Notes under the pieces: generated by a model | The model's database searches: none | What the model saw: only the letters and a program-made list of their open reading frames with translations | What the model was told of the DNA's origin: nothing | Part shown: positions 43,423-51,402 of the stretch, piece after piece | Position numbering within the stretch: the first letter of the stretch is position 1 | Layout: every line of letters starts with the position of its first letter | Assembly (NCBI RefSeq): GCF_036924515.1 | Contig: NZ_JAZHRR010000001.1 | Location: 62,001 to 126,000, forward strand | From: Bradyrhizobium sp. AZCC 1610 | GTDB lineage: Bacteria > Pseudomonadota > Alphaproteobacteria > Rhizobiales > Xanthobacteraceae | Length of the DNA: 64,000 nucleotides | Reading direction: 5' to 3' | Translations under genes and position numbers: made by a program

Positions 43423-43945
43423 GCCCGAAATGGCTGGCGATGTAGTGTGCGGTCACTTCCGCCGGGACCGCCTCCGTATCCAGCTTGAGGCAATCGGGCC
43501 GCGGCACGGCGGTGAGGTCGTAGTGGTCGAGCTCCCGGATCAAATGTTCCCCTGAAGTCATCTTGCGTCGCGCCACCCGGTCGGGATTGCCGACCCTGCG
43601 CAAGGCTTCTTCGCGCGAACAGTGCAGGAAGACCGGATGCAATTTTGCGCCGCGACGTTGCACGATCTCCTCGAACCGCCCGAATTGCGGACGGTCGTCA
43701 GGTTCGGCATAGCAGAAGGTCGTGACCAGCAGCGGCACGCCGTGTTCGGCGGCAGCGTCGATGGCCGAACACCTGACGTTATGGACAAGCTCCCAGAATC
43801 CGGGCGCGCCGAACTCGAAGATCGTGCGCGCGAGGTCGATGGCGGCGTGATTGTCCATCAGCCGCCCCGGCACAATCCGGAGCAGCGCCTTTGCAACCGT
43901 CAGCTTGCCGACCGCGGGCGCCCCATGGAGAAAAAGCAGTTTCAT
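43403..43945 (-). CDS. P-loop nucleotide kinase-like protein (AAA_33 type)
   Basis: The 180-residue protein starts with KLLFLHGAPAVGKLTVAKALL (Walker A GAPAVGKLT) and has CYAEPDDRPQFGRFEEIVQRRGAKLHPVFLHCSREEALRRVGNPDR, as in small zeta-toxin-like or AAA_33 kinases. The substrate is unknown. It converges on and overlaps the IclR gene by 20 bp, which suggests no functional link. Confidence 0.75.
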   Translation of the reverse strand: MKLLFLHGAPAVGKLTVAKALLRIVPGRLMDNHAAIDLARTIFEFGAPGFWELVHNVRCSAIDAAAEHGVPLLVTTFCYAEPDDRPQFGRFEEIVQRRGAKLHPVFLHCSREEALRRVGNPDRVARRKMTSGEHLIRELDHYDLTAVPRPDCLKLDTEAVPAEVTAHYIASHFGLIPVST

Positions 43946-44029
43946 GCGCCATCAGTATCGCGAACAGTTCGATCCGCGGGAATCGGGAATTGTAGTGCCG
44001 TGAAACAATTTTCAGGCGGCCCAGACGCG

Positions 44030-44263
44030 TTATGGAGAGGGCAACCGCTTGAGCGCAGCTTCAATCGCTTCGAACTTGGCGACGATCTGCGGGGTCACGA
44101 CATAGCGAAGCGTGCCGGCGACCGACAGGCCGACGACCATCGCAATGATCGTGTATTGCGTCGTCAATACGGCCAGCAGTATCGCGCGCAGCCGGCGCCG
44201 CCGGACTTTTGGCGCCTTGGCGGCAGCAAGGAGATGAGCGTCTTCGCCTTTAACCGTACTCAT
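44030..44263 (-). CDS. Small single-pass membrane protein of unknown function
   Basis: The 77-residue protein starts at ATG 44263 (MSTVKGEDAHLLAAAKAPKVRRRRLR) and has one hydrophobic segment (AILLAVLTTQYTIIAMVVGLSVAG) behind a basic stretch, giving an N-in orientation. The tail VTPQIVAKFEAIEAALKRL is amphipathic. It follows the PilZ gene by 25 bp on the same strand. No family was recognised. Confidence 0.5.
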   Translation of the reverse strand: MSTVKGEDAHLLAAAKAPKVRRRRLRAILLAVLTTQYTIIAMVVGLSVAGTLRYVVTPQIVAKFEAIEAALKRLPSP

Positions 44264-44288
44264 GCGGTCCGACCGGACATGACCGCAC

Positions 44289-44648
44289 TCAGTATTCGGA
44301 AAGGAGCTGATCGAGGCGGGACTGGAGCCGCCGGTTGGCCTGCTCGCTGGCGCGCAGCTTGCGCGCCCAGGCCAGCGGAACGACGCCGCTCTCCTCATGC
44401 ACATTGGCGAACACCAGGCCCGCCGCATCGCGGCTGCGCCAGACGAGGCGCGCCGTACACGAGATTGCTTTGCGCTCGATTTCGAAGTCCACCTCGTCGG
44501 GGACGAGGGCCGCGCCTTCAAATTCGATCTTCGCGCCAAACATGCTGAAGTTGCGCACGGCGCAGGCGATCGTCGAGCTGCGGCCGTTGAAGGTGACGAG
44601 GCCGCCGTAATAGACGCGGTTTCTGGGTAGCTGACGGCGATCGAGCAT
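44289..44648 (-). CDS. PilZ-domain protein
   Basis: The 119-residue protein starts at ATG 44648 (MLDRRQLPRNRVYYGG). RRQLPR gives the RxxxR c-di-GMP contact, and VRNFSMFGAKIEF has the form of the second PilZ motif (D/NxSxxG). GLVFANVHEE and a C-terminal helix follow. Such single-domain PilZ proteins are common in Bradyrhizobium and usually relay c-di-GMP to motility or polysaccharide systems. Confidence 0.8.
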   Translation of the reverse strand: MLDRRQLPRNRVYYGGLVTFNGRSSTIACAVRNFSMFGAKIEFEGAALVPDEVDFEIERKAISCTARLVWRSRDAAGLVFANVHEESGVVPLAWARKLRASEQANRRLQSRLDQLLSEY

Positions 44649-44784
44649 GGTTCCTCTCTCTTCGGTTAACGAATTGGTAACACAATTCAAGGGTGTGTTG
44701 CTGCGTGAAACTCACGTGGTGGTTAATGCTGCCACGCGGTTGTGCGGGCGGAATCCGCCTCTATAGGTGGTTATTGCGAGGAGG

Positions 44785-45690
44785 TCAGGACACCGCGCTG
44801 TGCAGGCCGAACGCGTGCTTGTCGTGCAGCACCGGCGCCACCGCATCGCTCAGCCGCGCCGCCGCCGCATCGACGGAAAGCCCCGCGGTATCGACCACGG
44901 CAGAGGCGCGGGCGTAGAGCGGTTCGCGGCTGACCAGGATGTTGCGCAGCTCCGCCATCGCGGAGCGATCATCCGCCATCGGGCGCAAATCGCCCTGGCC
45001 GCGGACGCGGGCCATGTGTTCTTCCGGCTCGGCCTTGAGCCAGATGGTGTAGAACGACGACAGGATCAGGTCGAATGTCAAAGGCTCGGAGACGATGCCG
45101 CCGCCGGTCGCCAGCACCATCAATTCCTTGCGCGCCAATAGTTGCGTCAGCGCCGCCTGCTCCATGCGGCGAAAGCCTTCCTGGCCGTAGAGGGCGATGA
45201 TCTCGGCGACGGATAATCCGTTCTGCGCCTCGACCTCCTTGTTGAGCTCGACGAACTTCCAGCCGATTTTCTTCGCCAGCATCTTGCCGAGCGTGGATTT
45301 GCCGGCGCCGCGCAGGCCGATCAAGGCAATGCCGGCGAAGGAGATCCGCCGCTGTGCCGACATGCCGCCGCCGGCAAGCGCGTCCTTGGCCTGCGCGATC
45401 TGGGCGGGCGTCGCCTTGCGCAGCAGGTCGCGGATGATGGCCCAGTCGGGCGCCGGCTCGGTTGCGGGGATGAGGTCTTCCAGATGCGCGCCCATCGCGT
45501 TCGACACGCGCCGCAGCAGCACGATCGAGACGTTGCCCTTGCCGCTTTCGAGCTGCGCGATATAGCGCTCGGAGATTCCCGATACCTTGGCGAGCACCTT
45601 GCGCGACATGCCGCGAAGGGCGCGCATGGTGCGCACACGCTGGCCAAGCTGCTCGAGAAAGCCGGTTTCGGGGTCGTTGGCCTCGGTCAT
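44785..45690 (-). CDS. boxR: BoxR: XRE regulator fused to a shikimate-kinase-like domain
   Basis: The 301-residue protein has an N-terminal HTH (LGQRVRTMRALRGMSRKVLAKVSGISERYIAQLESGKGNVSIVLLRRV) and a C-terminal shikimate-kinase-like domain with P-loop LIGLRGAGKSTLGKMLA and VLATGGGIV. This fusion defines the BzdR/BoxR repressors, which are released from DNA by benzoyl-CoA. It is divergent from the benzoate-CoA ligase gene. Its predicted operator (TGCA-N6-TGCA) is seen upstream of boxC at 51344. The kinase fold serves as effector domain, not as an enzyme, in the studied members. Confidence 0.94.
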   Translation of the reverse strand: MTEANDPETGFLEQLGQRVRTMRALRGMSRKVLAKVSGISERYIAQLESGKGNVSIVLLRRVSNAMGAHLEDLIPATEPAPDWAIIRDLLRKATPAQIAQAKDALAGGGMSAQRRISFAGIALIGLRGAGKSTLGKMLAKKIGWKFVELNKEVEAQNGLSVAEIIALYGQEGFRRMEQAALTQLLARKELMVLATGGGIVSEPLTFDLILSSFYTIWLKAEPEEHMARVRGQGDLRPMADDRSAMAELRNILVSREPLYARASAVVDTAGLSVDAAAARLSDAVAPVLHDKHAFGLHSAVS

Positions 45691-45782
45691 TTCCCTCGTT
45701 CGGCTTTGCCTCAGGGGTGAACGGATTTCGGAAACATAATGCCGATGAGGATTGACAGCAAGCGCGGCCGGTGTCTTTGTAT

Positions 45783-45794
45783 GAATTATAATTC
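45783..45794. promoter_or_regulatory. AT-rich palindrome in the boxR-bcl promoter region
   Basis: GAATTATAATTC is a perfect 12-bp palindrome 22 bp upstream of the ligase start. It may be part of a promoter or an operator. No TGCA-N6-TGCA word was seen here, unlike at boxC. Confidence 0.45.
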
Positions 45795-45816
45795 TTAAAA
45801 CTCAGGGAGAGGCGTC

Positions 45817-47361
45817 GTGAACGGCACGTCCGGTTCGTATAATGCGGTGACCTGGCTGCTCGACCGCAATGTCGACGAGGGTCGTGGGGCCAAGCTAGCC
45901 TTCACCGATACCATCTCCGATCTGACCTATGGCGATCTGCAGCGGCAGAGCTGCCGCGTCGCCAACATGCTGCGCCGGCTTGGCGTCCGCCGCGAAGAGC
46001 GCGTGGCGATGATCATGCTGGATACCGTGGATTTTCCATGCGTGTTCCTCGGCGCGATCCGCGCCGGCATCGTGCCGGTGCCGCTCAATACCCTTCTGAC
46101 TTCGGAGCAGTATGCCTACGTGCTGGCGGATTGCCGCGCGCGCATCCTGTTCATTTCAGAAGCGCTGCTGCCTGTGGTGAAGGATATGGTCGGGCGGATG
46201 CCCGATCTCGAGCACGTCGTCGTGTCCGGCAAGGATGCGCTCGGCCACAAAAAGCTCTCCGACGAGCTGGCGCGCAAGAGCGATTCATTTGCGACGGCGC
46301 CAACCCATCCCGACGAGCCTGCGTTCTGGCTCTATTCATCCGGCTCGACCGGCATGCCCAAAGGCGTGCGCCATCTGCATTCCAATCTCGCCGCGACGGC
46401 CGAAACCTACGCCAAACAGGTGCTCGGCATTCGCGGGGACGATGTCTGCCTCTCGGCGGCAAAACTGTTCTTCGCCTATGGCCTCGGCAATGCGCTGACG
46501 TTCCCGATGTCGGTCGGTGCTTCCACCGTCCTGAATGCCGAGCGCCCGACGCCGGCCACGATGTTCGCGCTGATGAACAAGTATAACCCCAGCATCTTCT
46601 ACGGCGTGCCGACACTGTTCGCCGCGATGCTCAACGACGAGACGGTGAAGGACGCGCGCGCCGGCAACCGGCTCCGCATCTGCACCTCCGCCGGCGAAGC
46701 GCTGCCGGAGTCTGTCGGCAACGCCTGGAAGGCGCGCTTCGGCGTCGACATTCTCGACGGTGTCGGTTCGACCGAATTGCTGCACATCTTCCTTTCCAAC
46801 GCGCCCGGCGACATCAAATACGGCTGCTCCGGCCGCCCGGTGCCGGGCTACAAGGTGCGGCTGGTCAATGAGGCAGGCGGCGACGTGCCCGATGGCGAGG
46901 TCGGCGAACTGCTGGTGGATGCGCCCTCGGCCGGCGAGGGCTACTGGAACCAGCGCAGCAAGAGCCGTTCGACCTTCGAAGGCCACTGGACCCGCACCGG
47001 CGACAAATATATTCGCGACGCCGATGGTCGCTACACCTTCTGCGGCCGCAGCGACGACATGTTCAAGGTCTCCGGCATCTGGGTCTCGCCGTTCGAGGTC
47101 GAGAGCGCGCTGATCACCCACCCGGCCGTGCTTGAGGCCGCCGTCGTGCCCGAGGCCGATCCGGAAGGATTGCTGAAGCCGAAAGCCTTCGTCGTGCTGC
47201 GCGCCGATGCCAAGACCGACGGTCTGCATGAGGCGCTGAAGGAGCACGTCAAGCAGAAGATCGGCCCGTGGAAATATCCGCGCTGGATCGACGTGGTGGA
47301 CAGCCTGCCGAAGACGGCGACGGGGAAGATTCAACGGTTCAAGTTGCGGGATGGTGCGTAG
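45817..47361 (+). CDS. bclA: Benzoate-CoA ligase
   Basis: The 514-residue ligase of the ANL superfamily has FWLYSSGSTGMPKGVRHLHSNL, the DGVGSTELLHIFLSN segment and GRSDDMFKVSGIWVSPFEVESALI, with WKYPRWIDVVDSLPKTATGKIQRFKLR at the end supplying the catalytic Lys. The FFAYGLGNALTFPMSVGAST stretch is characteristic of benzoate-CoA ligases. It makes benzoyl-CoA, the substrate of BoxAB and the inducer sensed by BoxR. It starts at GTG 45817 with GGGAGAGG upstream. Confidence 0.92.
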   Translation: MNGTSGSYNAVTWLLDRNVDEGRGAKLAFTDTISDLTYGDLQRQSCRVANMLRRLGVRREERVAMIMLDTVDFPCVFLGAIRAGIVPVPLNTLLTSEQYAYVLADCRARILFISEALLPVVKDMVGRMPDLEHVVVSGKDALGHKKLSDELARKSDSFATAPTHPDEPAFWLYSSGSTGMPKGVRHLHSNLAATAETYAKQVLGIRGDDVCLSAAKLFFAYGLGNALTFPMSVGASTVLNAERPTPATMFALMNKYNPSIFYGVPTLFAAMLNDETVKDARAGNRLRICTSAGEALPESVGNAWKARFGVDILDGVGSTELLHIFLSNAPGDIKYGCSGRPVPGYKVRLVNEAGGDVPDGEVGELLVDAPSAGEGYWNQRSKSRSTFEGHWTRTGDKYIRDADGRYTFCGRSDDMFKVSGIWVSPFEVESALITHPAVLEAAVVPEADPEGLLKPKAFVVLRADAKTDGLHEALKEHVKQKIGPWKYPRWIDVVDSLPKTATGKIQRFKLRDGA

Positions 47362-47390
47362 TCGTAGAAGGAAGCACGATCTCTCAACGA

Positions 47391-47550
47391 GTCGTCCCCG
47401 CCTTGTGCGCAATTGCGCACTTGGCGCGGGGACCCATAACCACCGTCCGTCATTGTTGAAGGAAGGCGTCGGCGAACCTGCCTCTACGAGAGGCCGCGGA
47501 GTATGGGTCCCGGCTCCTGATGCGCAATTGCGCATATGGGCCGGGACGAC
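47391..47550. repeat. Palindromic repeat, family A, long variant
   Basis: It begins GTCGTCCCCGCC and ends GGCCGGGACGAC. Each arm carries an extra TGCGCAATTGCGCA palindrome not present in the other two copies, making it 160 bp. It fills the gap between the ligase and hydrolase genes. Confidence 0.85.
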
Positions 47551-47596
47551 GGCGGTGAGGATGCAACGTCGTGATCAGTCTCAGAGAGTCAATAGC

Positions 47597-48415
47597 ATGA
47601 CAACCCTAACCCCCTCAGGCTTCCTGACCATCGGCGCCTCCCATCTCGAATACCGCATGATCGGCCCGTCGCCCGAGGCGGCGCCGACCATCGTGGTGCT
47701 GCATGAGGGGCTCGGATCGACCGGGCTGTGGGGCGACTTTCCGGATCAGCTTCAGGCCGCGACCGGCGCGGGCGTGTTCGTCTATTCGCGCGCTGGCTAC
47801 GGTGCATCGACACCGGTGAAACTGCCGCGGCCGCTCGACTACATGCATGTCGAGGCGCTCGACGTATTGCCAAAACTGCTCGACAAGATCGGCTTTCGCC
47901 GCGGCCTCCTGCTCGGACATTCCGACGGCGCTTCGATCGCTACGATCTATACAGGCTCGCATCAGGATCACCGCGTCCAGGGCCTCGCGTTGATCGCCCC
48001 GCATTTCATCGTCGAGGATATTTCGGTGGCCTCGATTGCGCAGATAAGAAACGCCTACGAGACCACGAACCTGAAGGGAAAGCTGTCGCGCTGGCACCGG
48101 GATGTCGATAACGCCTTCTATGGCTGGAACGGCGCCTGGCTCGATCCTGATTTCCGCAACTGGGACATTTCCGAATACCTCGCCTATATCCGCGTACCGG
48201 TGGCGATCCTGCAGGGTGTGGACGACCAGTATGGGACCATGCGCCAGGTCGAGATCGCGCAGGAAGAGTGCTACTGTCCGGTCGATGTGACTGTCGTTCC
48301 GGGAGCGGGACATCAGCCGCACCGTGAAGCCCCGGGGGCGACGCTGGATGCGATTTCGGAATTCGCAAATGCGGTGTTGCACGTCGATGACGGCTCGCAT
48401 GGGCGGGCCGCGTAA
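47597..48415 (+). CDS. Alpha/beta hydrolase of the box cluster
   Basis: The 272-residue protein has the nucleophile elbow LLLGHSDGASIATIY, oxyanion strand VVLHEGLGSTGLWGDF and catalytic His in VPGAGHQPHRE. Hydrolases of this kind are common in aerobic benzoyl-CoA clusters and have been proposed to hydrolyse dead-end CoA esters or lactones, but no activity is assigned with certainty. ATG 47597 is the first codon of the conserved region; the frame is open upstream through repeat A. It is co-oriented with bclA and the DUF309 gene. Confidence 0.83.
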   Translation: MTTLTPSGFLTIGASHLEYRMIGPSPEAAPTIVVLHEGLGSTGLWGDFPDQLQAATGAGVFVYSRAGYGASTPVKLPRPLDYMHVEALDVLPKLLDKIGFRRGLLLGHSDGASIATIYTGSHQDHRVQGLALIAPHFIVEDISVASIAQIRNAYETTNLKGKLSRWHRDVDNAFYGWNGAWLDPDFRNWDISEYLAYIRVPVAILQGVDDQYGTMRQVEIAQEECYCPVDVTVVPGAGHQPHREAPGATLDAISEFANAVLHVDDGSHGRAA

Positions 48416-48445
48416 CGCTCTTCTTTTTTCCGGGGCCGCGCCCCG

Positions 48446-48964
48446 ATGACCACGCCGCCGCCAGCCGCAGGCAATCTGCCGCTGCCGCGATGGGCCTACG
48501 TGCCCGGCGAGTCCGACAAAGCCAGTGCCGATTACGAAACGCTGGCGCAGATCACAGCTCTCGTGCCGCCGCGCTTCGGCGGCTACGTGCCGGCGCGCCA
48601 CCCGGCGCTGCGCTACGGCATCATGCTCAACGACCACGGCTACTTCTGGGAATCGCAGGAGATCCTGGAGGCGGTGTGGGCGGCGGCGCCGCAGGGCGGC
48701 CGCGAGCGGATTCTGCTGCGCGCCTGCATCCTGATCGCGACCGCGAATCTGCGGCTGCGCATGCAAAAGCCACACGTCGCGTCGCGCCTGTTCGGCGAAG
48801 CGCTCGGTGAGCTCGATGCGCTGGGTGCGCGTGGTGCCGGTGGCGACGGGTTTGCCGACTGCTTCCCGGGCGCAGCGCTGGCGGCGCTCATCAAGGCCAG
48901 ACTGACCCGGTCGCTGCTCTCAACGGCCGATTTGGTGGCATTCGCCGCTGCCGGCCGAACATGA
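48446..48964 (+). CDS. DUF309-family protein
   Basis: The 172-residue protein has the DUF309 core YGIMLNDHGYFWESQEILEAVWAAAPQGGRERILLRACILIATANLRLRMQKP, a helical bundle with conserved His and Glu residues. Its function is unknown, although it is a regular member of box clusters. It starts at ATG 48446, 30 bp after the hydrolase. The IS1595-type element is inserted exactly at its end: the target repeat begins at 48965, one base after the TGA. Confidence 0.82.
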   Translation: MTTPPPAAGNLPLPRWAYVPGESDKASADYETLAQITALVPPRFGGYVPARHPALRYGIMLNDHGYFWESQEILEAVWAAAPQGGRERILLRACILIATANLRLRMQKPHVASRLFGEALGELDALGARGAGGDGFADCFPGAALAALIKARLTRSLLSTADLVAFAAAGRT

Positions 48965-48972
48965 AACAAAAT
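48965..48972. repeat. Target-site duplication, left copy
   Basis: AACAAAAT at 48965-48972 is repeated at 51297-51304 on the other side of the IS element; 8 bp is the usual duplication for the IS1595 family. Confidence 0.9.
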
Positions 48973-48997
48973 GCATATTATAACCTTGACAAAGCAA

Positions 48998-49189
48998 ATG
49001 ACGAAATGTAGTTCTGAGGCCGCCCCGCAAGGGGATGGCGCGCCCGAAATTGTGGACGAAGTAGCGAAGATGGTCTCGGACTGGGAAAGCAGTGACGAGC
49101 TAGCCGGGGAGTTCGCTGCTCGTCTGGTTGAGAGGTTCAGAGCGAACCTCCAAGAGAAGGTTGCCGAGCGCCATCGCGCGCCCAGCTAA
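48998..49189 (+). CDS. Small passenger frame in the IS element
   Basis: The 63-residue acidic helical protein starts at ATG 48998, one base inside the left inverted repeat (MTKCSSEAAPQGDGAPEIVDE...). Its last 90 bp overlap the end of the opposite-strand gene at 49100, so one of the two may not be real. There is no clear ribosome site. Confidence 0.3.
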   Translation: MTKCSSEAAPQGDGAPEIVDEVAKMVSDWESSDELAGEFAARLVERFRANLQEKVAERHRAPS

Positions 49190-49615
49190 TTTGCTAGCGG
49201 CGACCGCCGACGTGAGTATCTGGGTTGTATCTATAGAAAATCTTTTGTGTGCGTTTGGTGTGCTGCCGCGCAGAAGTCTAATCATGGTTGTCTTGTCGCT
49301 CGCATCGAACTGTTCGATGGTTATGCCATGAATTATGTCCTGCCGAGTTTCGGACGTAGATTTTACCTCGTCTAGGATTGCCAGACCCACCTCGCGAGCG
49401 CTAGCAAGGCCGGGAAGATTGGAAAAGCATTTACGCAACAGCTTGATCTTGCGCTCCATGGCCCAAGGCTTTTCCTTCTCAATTTCATTCCCGCCGAGTT
49501 CATGGTAGGCAACGAACAGAATGAGGTCGATTCCAAATTCGATTTCGGCCCATGAAATGGTCAGCCGCCCTATGGCGGCAAGGAAATCTTCACTCGGCTG
49601 ACGGGGTTTATTCAT
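49100..49615 (-). CDS. Passenger gene of unknown function in the IS element
   Basis: The 171-residue protein starts at ATG 49615 (MNKPRQPSEDFLAAIGRLTISWAEIEFGIDLILFVAYHELGG). It has a helical N-terminal region and MERKIKLLRKCFSNLPG...DEVKSTSETRQDIIHGI, a layout seen in many uncharacterised phage and island proteins in which an R-x-x-x-x-H motif may be important. It has no relation to the box genes. Its ATG and the ATG of the opposite-strand gene at 49614 share the same CATG. Confidence 0.6.
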   Translation of the reverse strand: MNKPRQPSEDFLAAIGRLTISWAEIEFGIDLILFVAYHELGGNEIEKEKPWAMERKIKLLRKCFSNLPGLASAREVGLAILDEVKSTSETRQDIIHGITIEQFDASDKTTMIRLLRGSTPNAHKRFSIDTTQILTSAVAASKLAGRAMALGNLLLEVRSEPLNQTSSELPG

Positions 49616-49781
49616 GCCCAAATCCGATCCAGGTAAGGAAATTGAATTTCACCCCGACGCCATGCAGCGCTTTGAGCGCGCGGTGAAGGTGGTGGCGAAA
49701 AGCCCGCCGCAGCATCGGGTAGCGAAGAAGAAAACGGCAGCGGCGAAAAAATCTGCACCAAAGAAGAAGCCCGGCAAGTAG
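49614..49781 (+). CDS. Lysine-rich small passenger protein
   Basis: The 55-residue basic protein (MPKSDPGKEIEFHPDAMQRFERAVKVVAKSPPQHR then a Lys/Ala-rich tail ending KKPGK) is too short for most gene finders. Similar short basic proteins travel with rhizobial mobile elements. The tail resembles histone-H1-like nucleic-acid binders, but function is unknown. Confidence 0.5.
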   Translation: MPKSDPGKEIEFHPDAMQRFERAVKVVAKSPPQHRVAKKKTAAAKKSAPKKKPGK

Positions 49782-49794
49782 GCCGGGCTTCTGA

Positions 49795-49953
49795 TTACCT
49801 GCTCGGCTTCTTTGGTGGCGACGGGGGTTTTACCCTAACGCGTTCGGTCTCCGTCGTCCTTGGGTGGGTCTCCGCGTATCGCTTCGTGACAAATTGCCCA
49901 TCCTCGGAATCGCGGCGGACGGTTTTCTTCGGTTCCTTGTCTTTAGAATTCAT
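49795..49953 (-). CDS. Small charged passenger protein
   Basis: The 52-residue protein starts at ATG 49953 with GGAGG upstream (MNSKDKEPKKTVRRDSEDGQFVTKRYAETHPRTT...). The form GQFVTKRYAETHPRTT is common in short proteins of rhizobia and their mobile elements. The upstream extension of the frame is discounted because of the strong ribosome site. Confidence 0.55.
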   Translation of the reverse strand: MNSKDKEPKKTVRRDSEDGQFVTKRYAETHPRTTETERVRVKPPSPPKKPSR

Positions 49954-49964
49954 AGGTTCCTCCA

Positions 49965-50249
49965 ATGGGAATAATTGATTTTGCGGCACATAGACGTGCA
50001 GAGCCGGACGTGTGGCAATGCCGGTGCGGCAGTCACGCATTCTGGCTCTACTCAAATGGGGTTGTTTGTTGCTTGGAATGCGAAACGAACGCCGCAAGCA
50101 TGCATGGCTTTTGGCGCATCCCCAGCCCCAGAGAAGGTATAGAACAACCCCCGGCTGAAATATTAGCTTTCCGCGCGCGAGAGTCCACACGGACTTTAAC
50201 TTGTCCGCCAGTATTTGACGAATTTCGGCTTGGGTTTCGCCAGCTTTGA
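49965..50249 (+). CDS. Small zinc-ribbon-like passenger protein
   Basis: The 94-residue protein starts at ATG 49965 (MGIIDFAAHRRAEPDVWQCRCGSHAFWLYSNGVVCCLECE). Cys-x-Cys and Cys-x2-Cys form a plausible zinc ribbon. It is divergent from the 52-residue gene with an 11-bp gap. Similar frames occur in rhizobial phages and islands. The function is unknown. Confidence 0.5.
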   Translation: MGIIDFAAHRRAEPDVWQCRCGSHAFWLYSNGVVCCLECETNAASMHGFWRIPSPREGIEQPPAEILAFRARESTRTLTCPPVFDEFRLGFRQL

Positions 50250-50274
50250 GCGCCAGCGCAGGAAGCGCAGCGCC

Positions 50275-51234
50275 TTAAGCTTGAACGTTTTTGCTGTTAG
50301 GCCGTCGATAGGTCAGGCGCTTGCCAGCGATGCCCTTAGCAAGCTCGTTAGCGCGCTCGCCATCGGTTACACCAAGCGCGGTGCGGTTGTTATGGCGGAA
50401 ATCAAACTCCGCCAGATAGCGATGCAAATGCTTCTCGGAGCAGTGCTGGTAGGTGCCGAGCATGCCGCGCTTGAATACGGCGAAATAGCTTTCGATGGTG
50501 TTGGTGGTGATCTTGATATCGCCATCGCGGCGAACGTATTCGTCCTCTTGGTGGTTGACCGTATCGTGACGCGAGAACTCAGCGCCGAGCTTCTGATAGA
50601 CCTTCGCTTGATCGGTCATCAGATGCGCCTCTTTTGAAATGTTGGCGCGGACGATCGGCGCAACCTCATTAACGGTCGCGTTCGCAACGTGGAAGCTGCG
50701 GACTTGGCCAGTGTCGCGATCGAGCAGCGAAAGAACGGTGTTCTTATGAGCCGCGCCAGCGCGGCCCTTCTTAACGCCTTTCAAACGGCCAATGTACGTT
50801 TCGTCAACTTCTACCGCGCCGCCTTCGCCGCCCATCTGCGGGACAAGCCCGCCAACGCGCATTGCTTCACGCAAGCGGTGCATAAGAAACCAAGTCGATT
50901 TGTAGCTGATGCCCAGCATGCGATGGACCTGATGCGCGCTAATGCCCTTCTTGGAAGCGGTCATGAGGAACAGCGCCGCAAGCCACTTGGTCAGCGGGAT
51001 TTTGGAGCGCTCGAACACGGTGTTGACGGTCACGGTGAACTGTTGGCGGCACGCTGGTTCATTGCACTGGTACACGCCGGGACGGTGCGCCTTGCCTTCA
51101 AGCTTGGTGAGCTTCTCCTGATCTGCGTTGCCGCAATGCGGGCAAACCCGACCGTTCGCCCAAACGCGGGCTTCAAGCCATTCGCGGGCTGCGGTTTCGT
51201 CGTGGAAGATGGGGTTTTTGAGTAAATCGGTCAT
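50275..51234 (-). CDS. IS1595-family transposase
   Basis: The 319-residue transposase has an N-terminal zinc ribbon (CPHCGNADQ...YQCNEPACRQQFTVTVNTVFERSKIPLTKWLAALFLM) and the DDE-type core with GAVEVDETYIGRLKG, LMTDQAKVYQKLG and TNTIESYFAVFKRGMLGTYQHCSEKHLHRYLAEFDFRHN, where the IS1595 group typically uses DDN/ES residues. It is intact and starts 38 bp inside the right inverted repeat. Confidence 0.95.
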   Translation of the reverse strand: MTDLLKNPIFHDETAAREWLEARVWANGRVCPHCGNADQEKLTKLEGKAHRPGVYQCNEPACRQQFTVTVNTVFERSKIPLTKWLAALFLMTASKKGISAHQVHRMLGISYKSTWFLMHRLREAMRVGGLVPQMGGEGGAVEVDETYIGRLKGVKKGRAGAAHKNTVLSLLDRDTGQVRSFHVANATVNEVAPIVRANISKEAHLMTDQAKVYQKLGAEFSRHDTVNHQEDEYVRRDGDIKITTNTIESYFAVFKRGMLGTYQHCSEKHLHRYLAEFDFRHNNRTALGVTDGERANELAKGIAGKRLTYRRPNSKNVQA

Positions 51235-51296
51235 CGGGTTGCTCCAATGACAAAAATCTACCTATAGTCGCCTGCTTTGTCAAGGTTATAATATGC

Positions 51297-51304
51297 AACA
51301 AAAT
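51297..51304. repeat. Target-site duplication, right copy
   Basis: AACAAAAT, identical to 48965-48972. Removing the element and one copy restores GAAACAAAATGCATGTTTC, itself a dyad with GAAAC/GTTTC arms, ahead of boxC. Confidence 0.9.
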
Positions 51305-51343
51305 GCATGTTTCAACGTTTTAGACTAGACTGGCTCCAAAACA

Positions 51344-51357
51344 TGCACTATTGTGCA
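51344..51357. promoter_or_regulatory. BoxR operator (TGCA-N6-TGCA) upstream of boxC
   Basis: TGCACTATTGTGCA matches the TGCA-N6-TGCA operator reported for BzdR/BoxR regulators and is also a perfect dyad (ATGCAC/GTGCAT with one more base each side). It lies 46 bp upstream of the boxC ATG. A further TGCA lies at 51304. Confidence 0.8.
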
Positions 51358-51402
51358 TCTAACGAACCAAGCAAATCCTGAGAAAACGACAGAGGGTGGC
51401 TC

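Larger units (their letters stand above)
48973..51296. mobile_element. IS1595-family element with passenger genes
   Basis: The 2,324-bp element is bounded by perfect 24-bp terminal inverted repeats (48973-48996, starting GCATATTATAACC, and 51273-51296) and an 8-bp target duplication AACAAAAT. It holds an IS1595 transposase at the right end and up to five small passenger frames at the left. Perfect ends and an intact transposase suggest recent insertion. It separates the DUF309 gene from boxC and lies 50 bp from the box operator. Confidence 0.95.
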
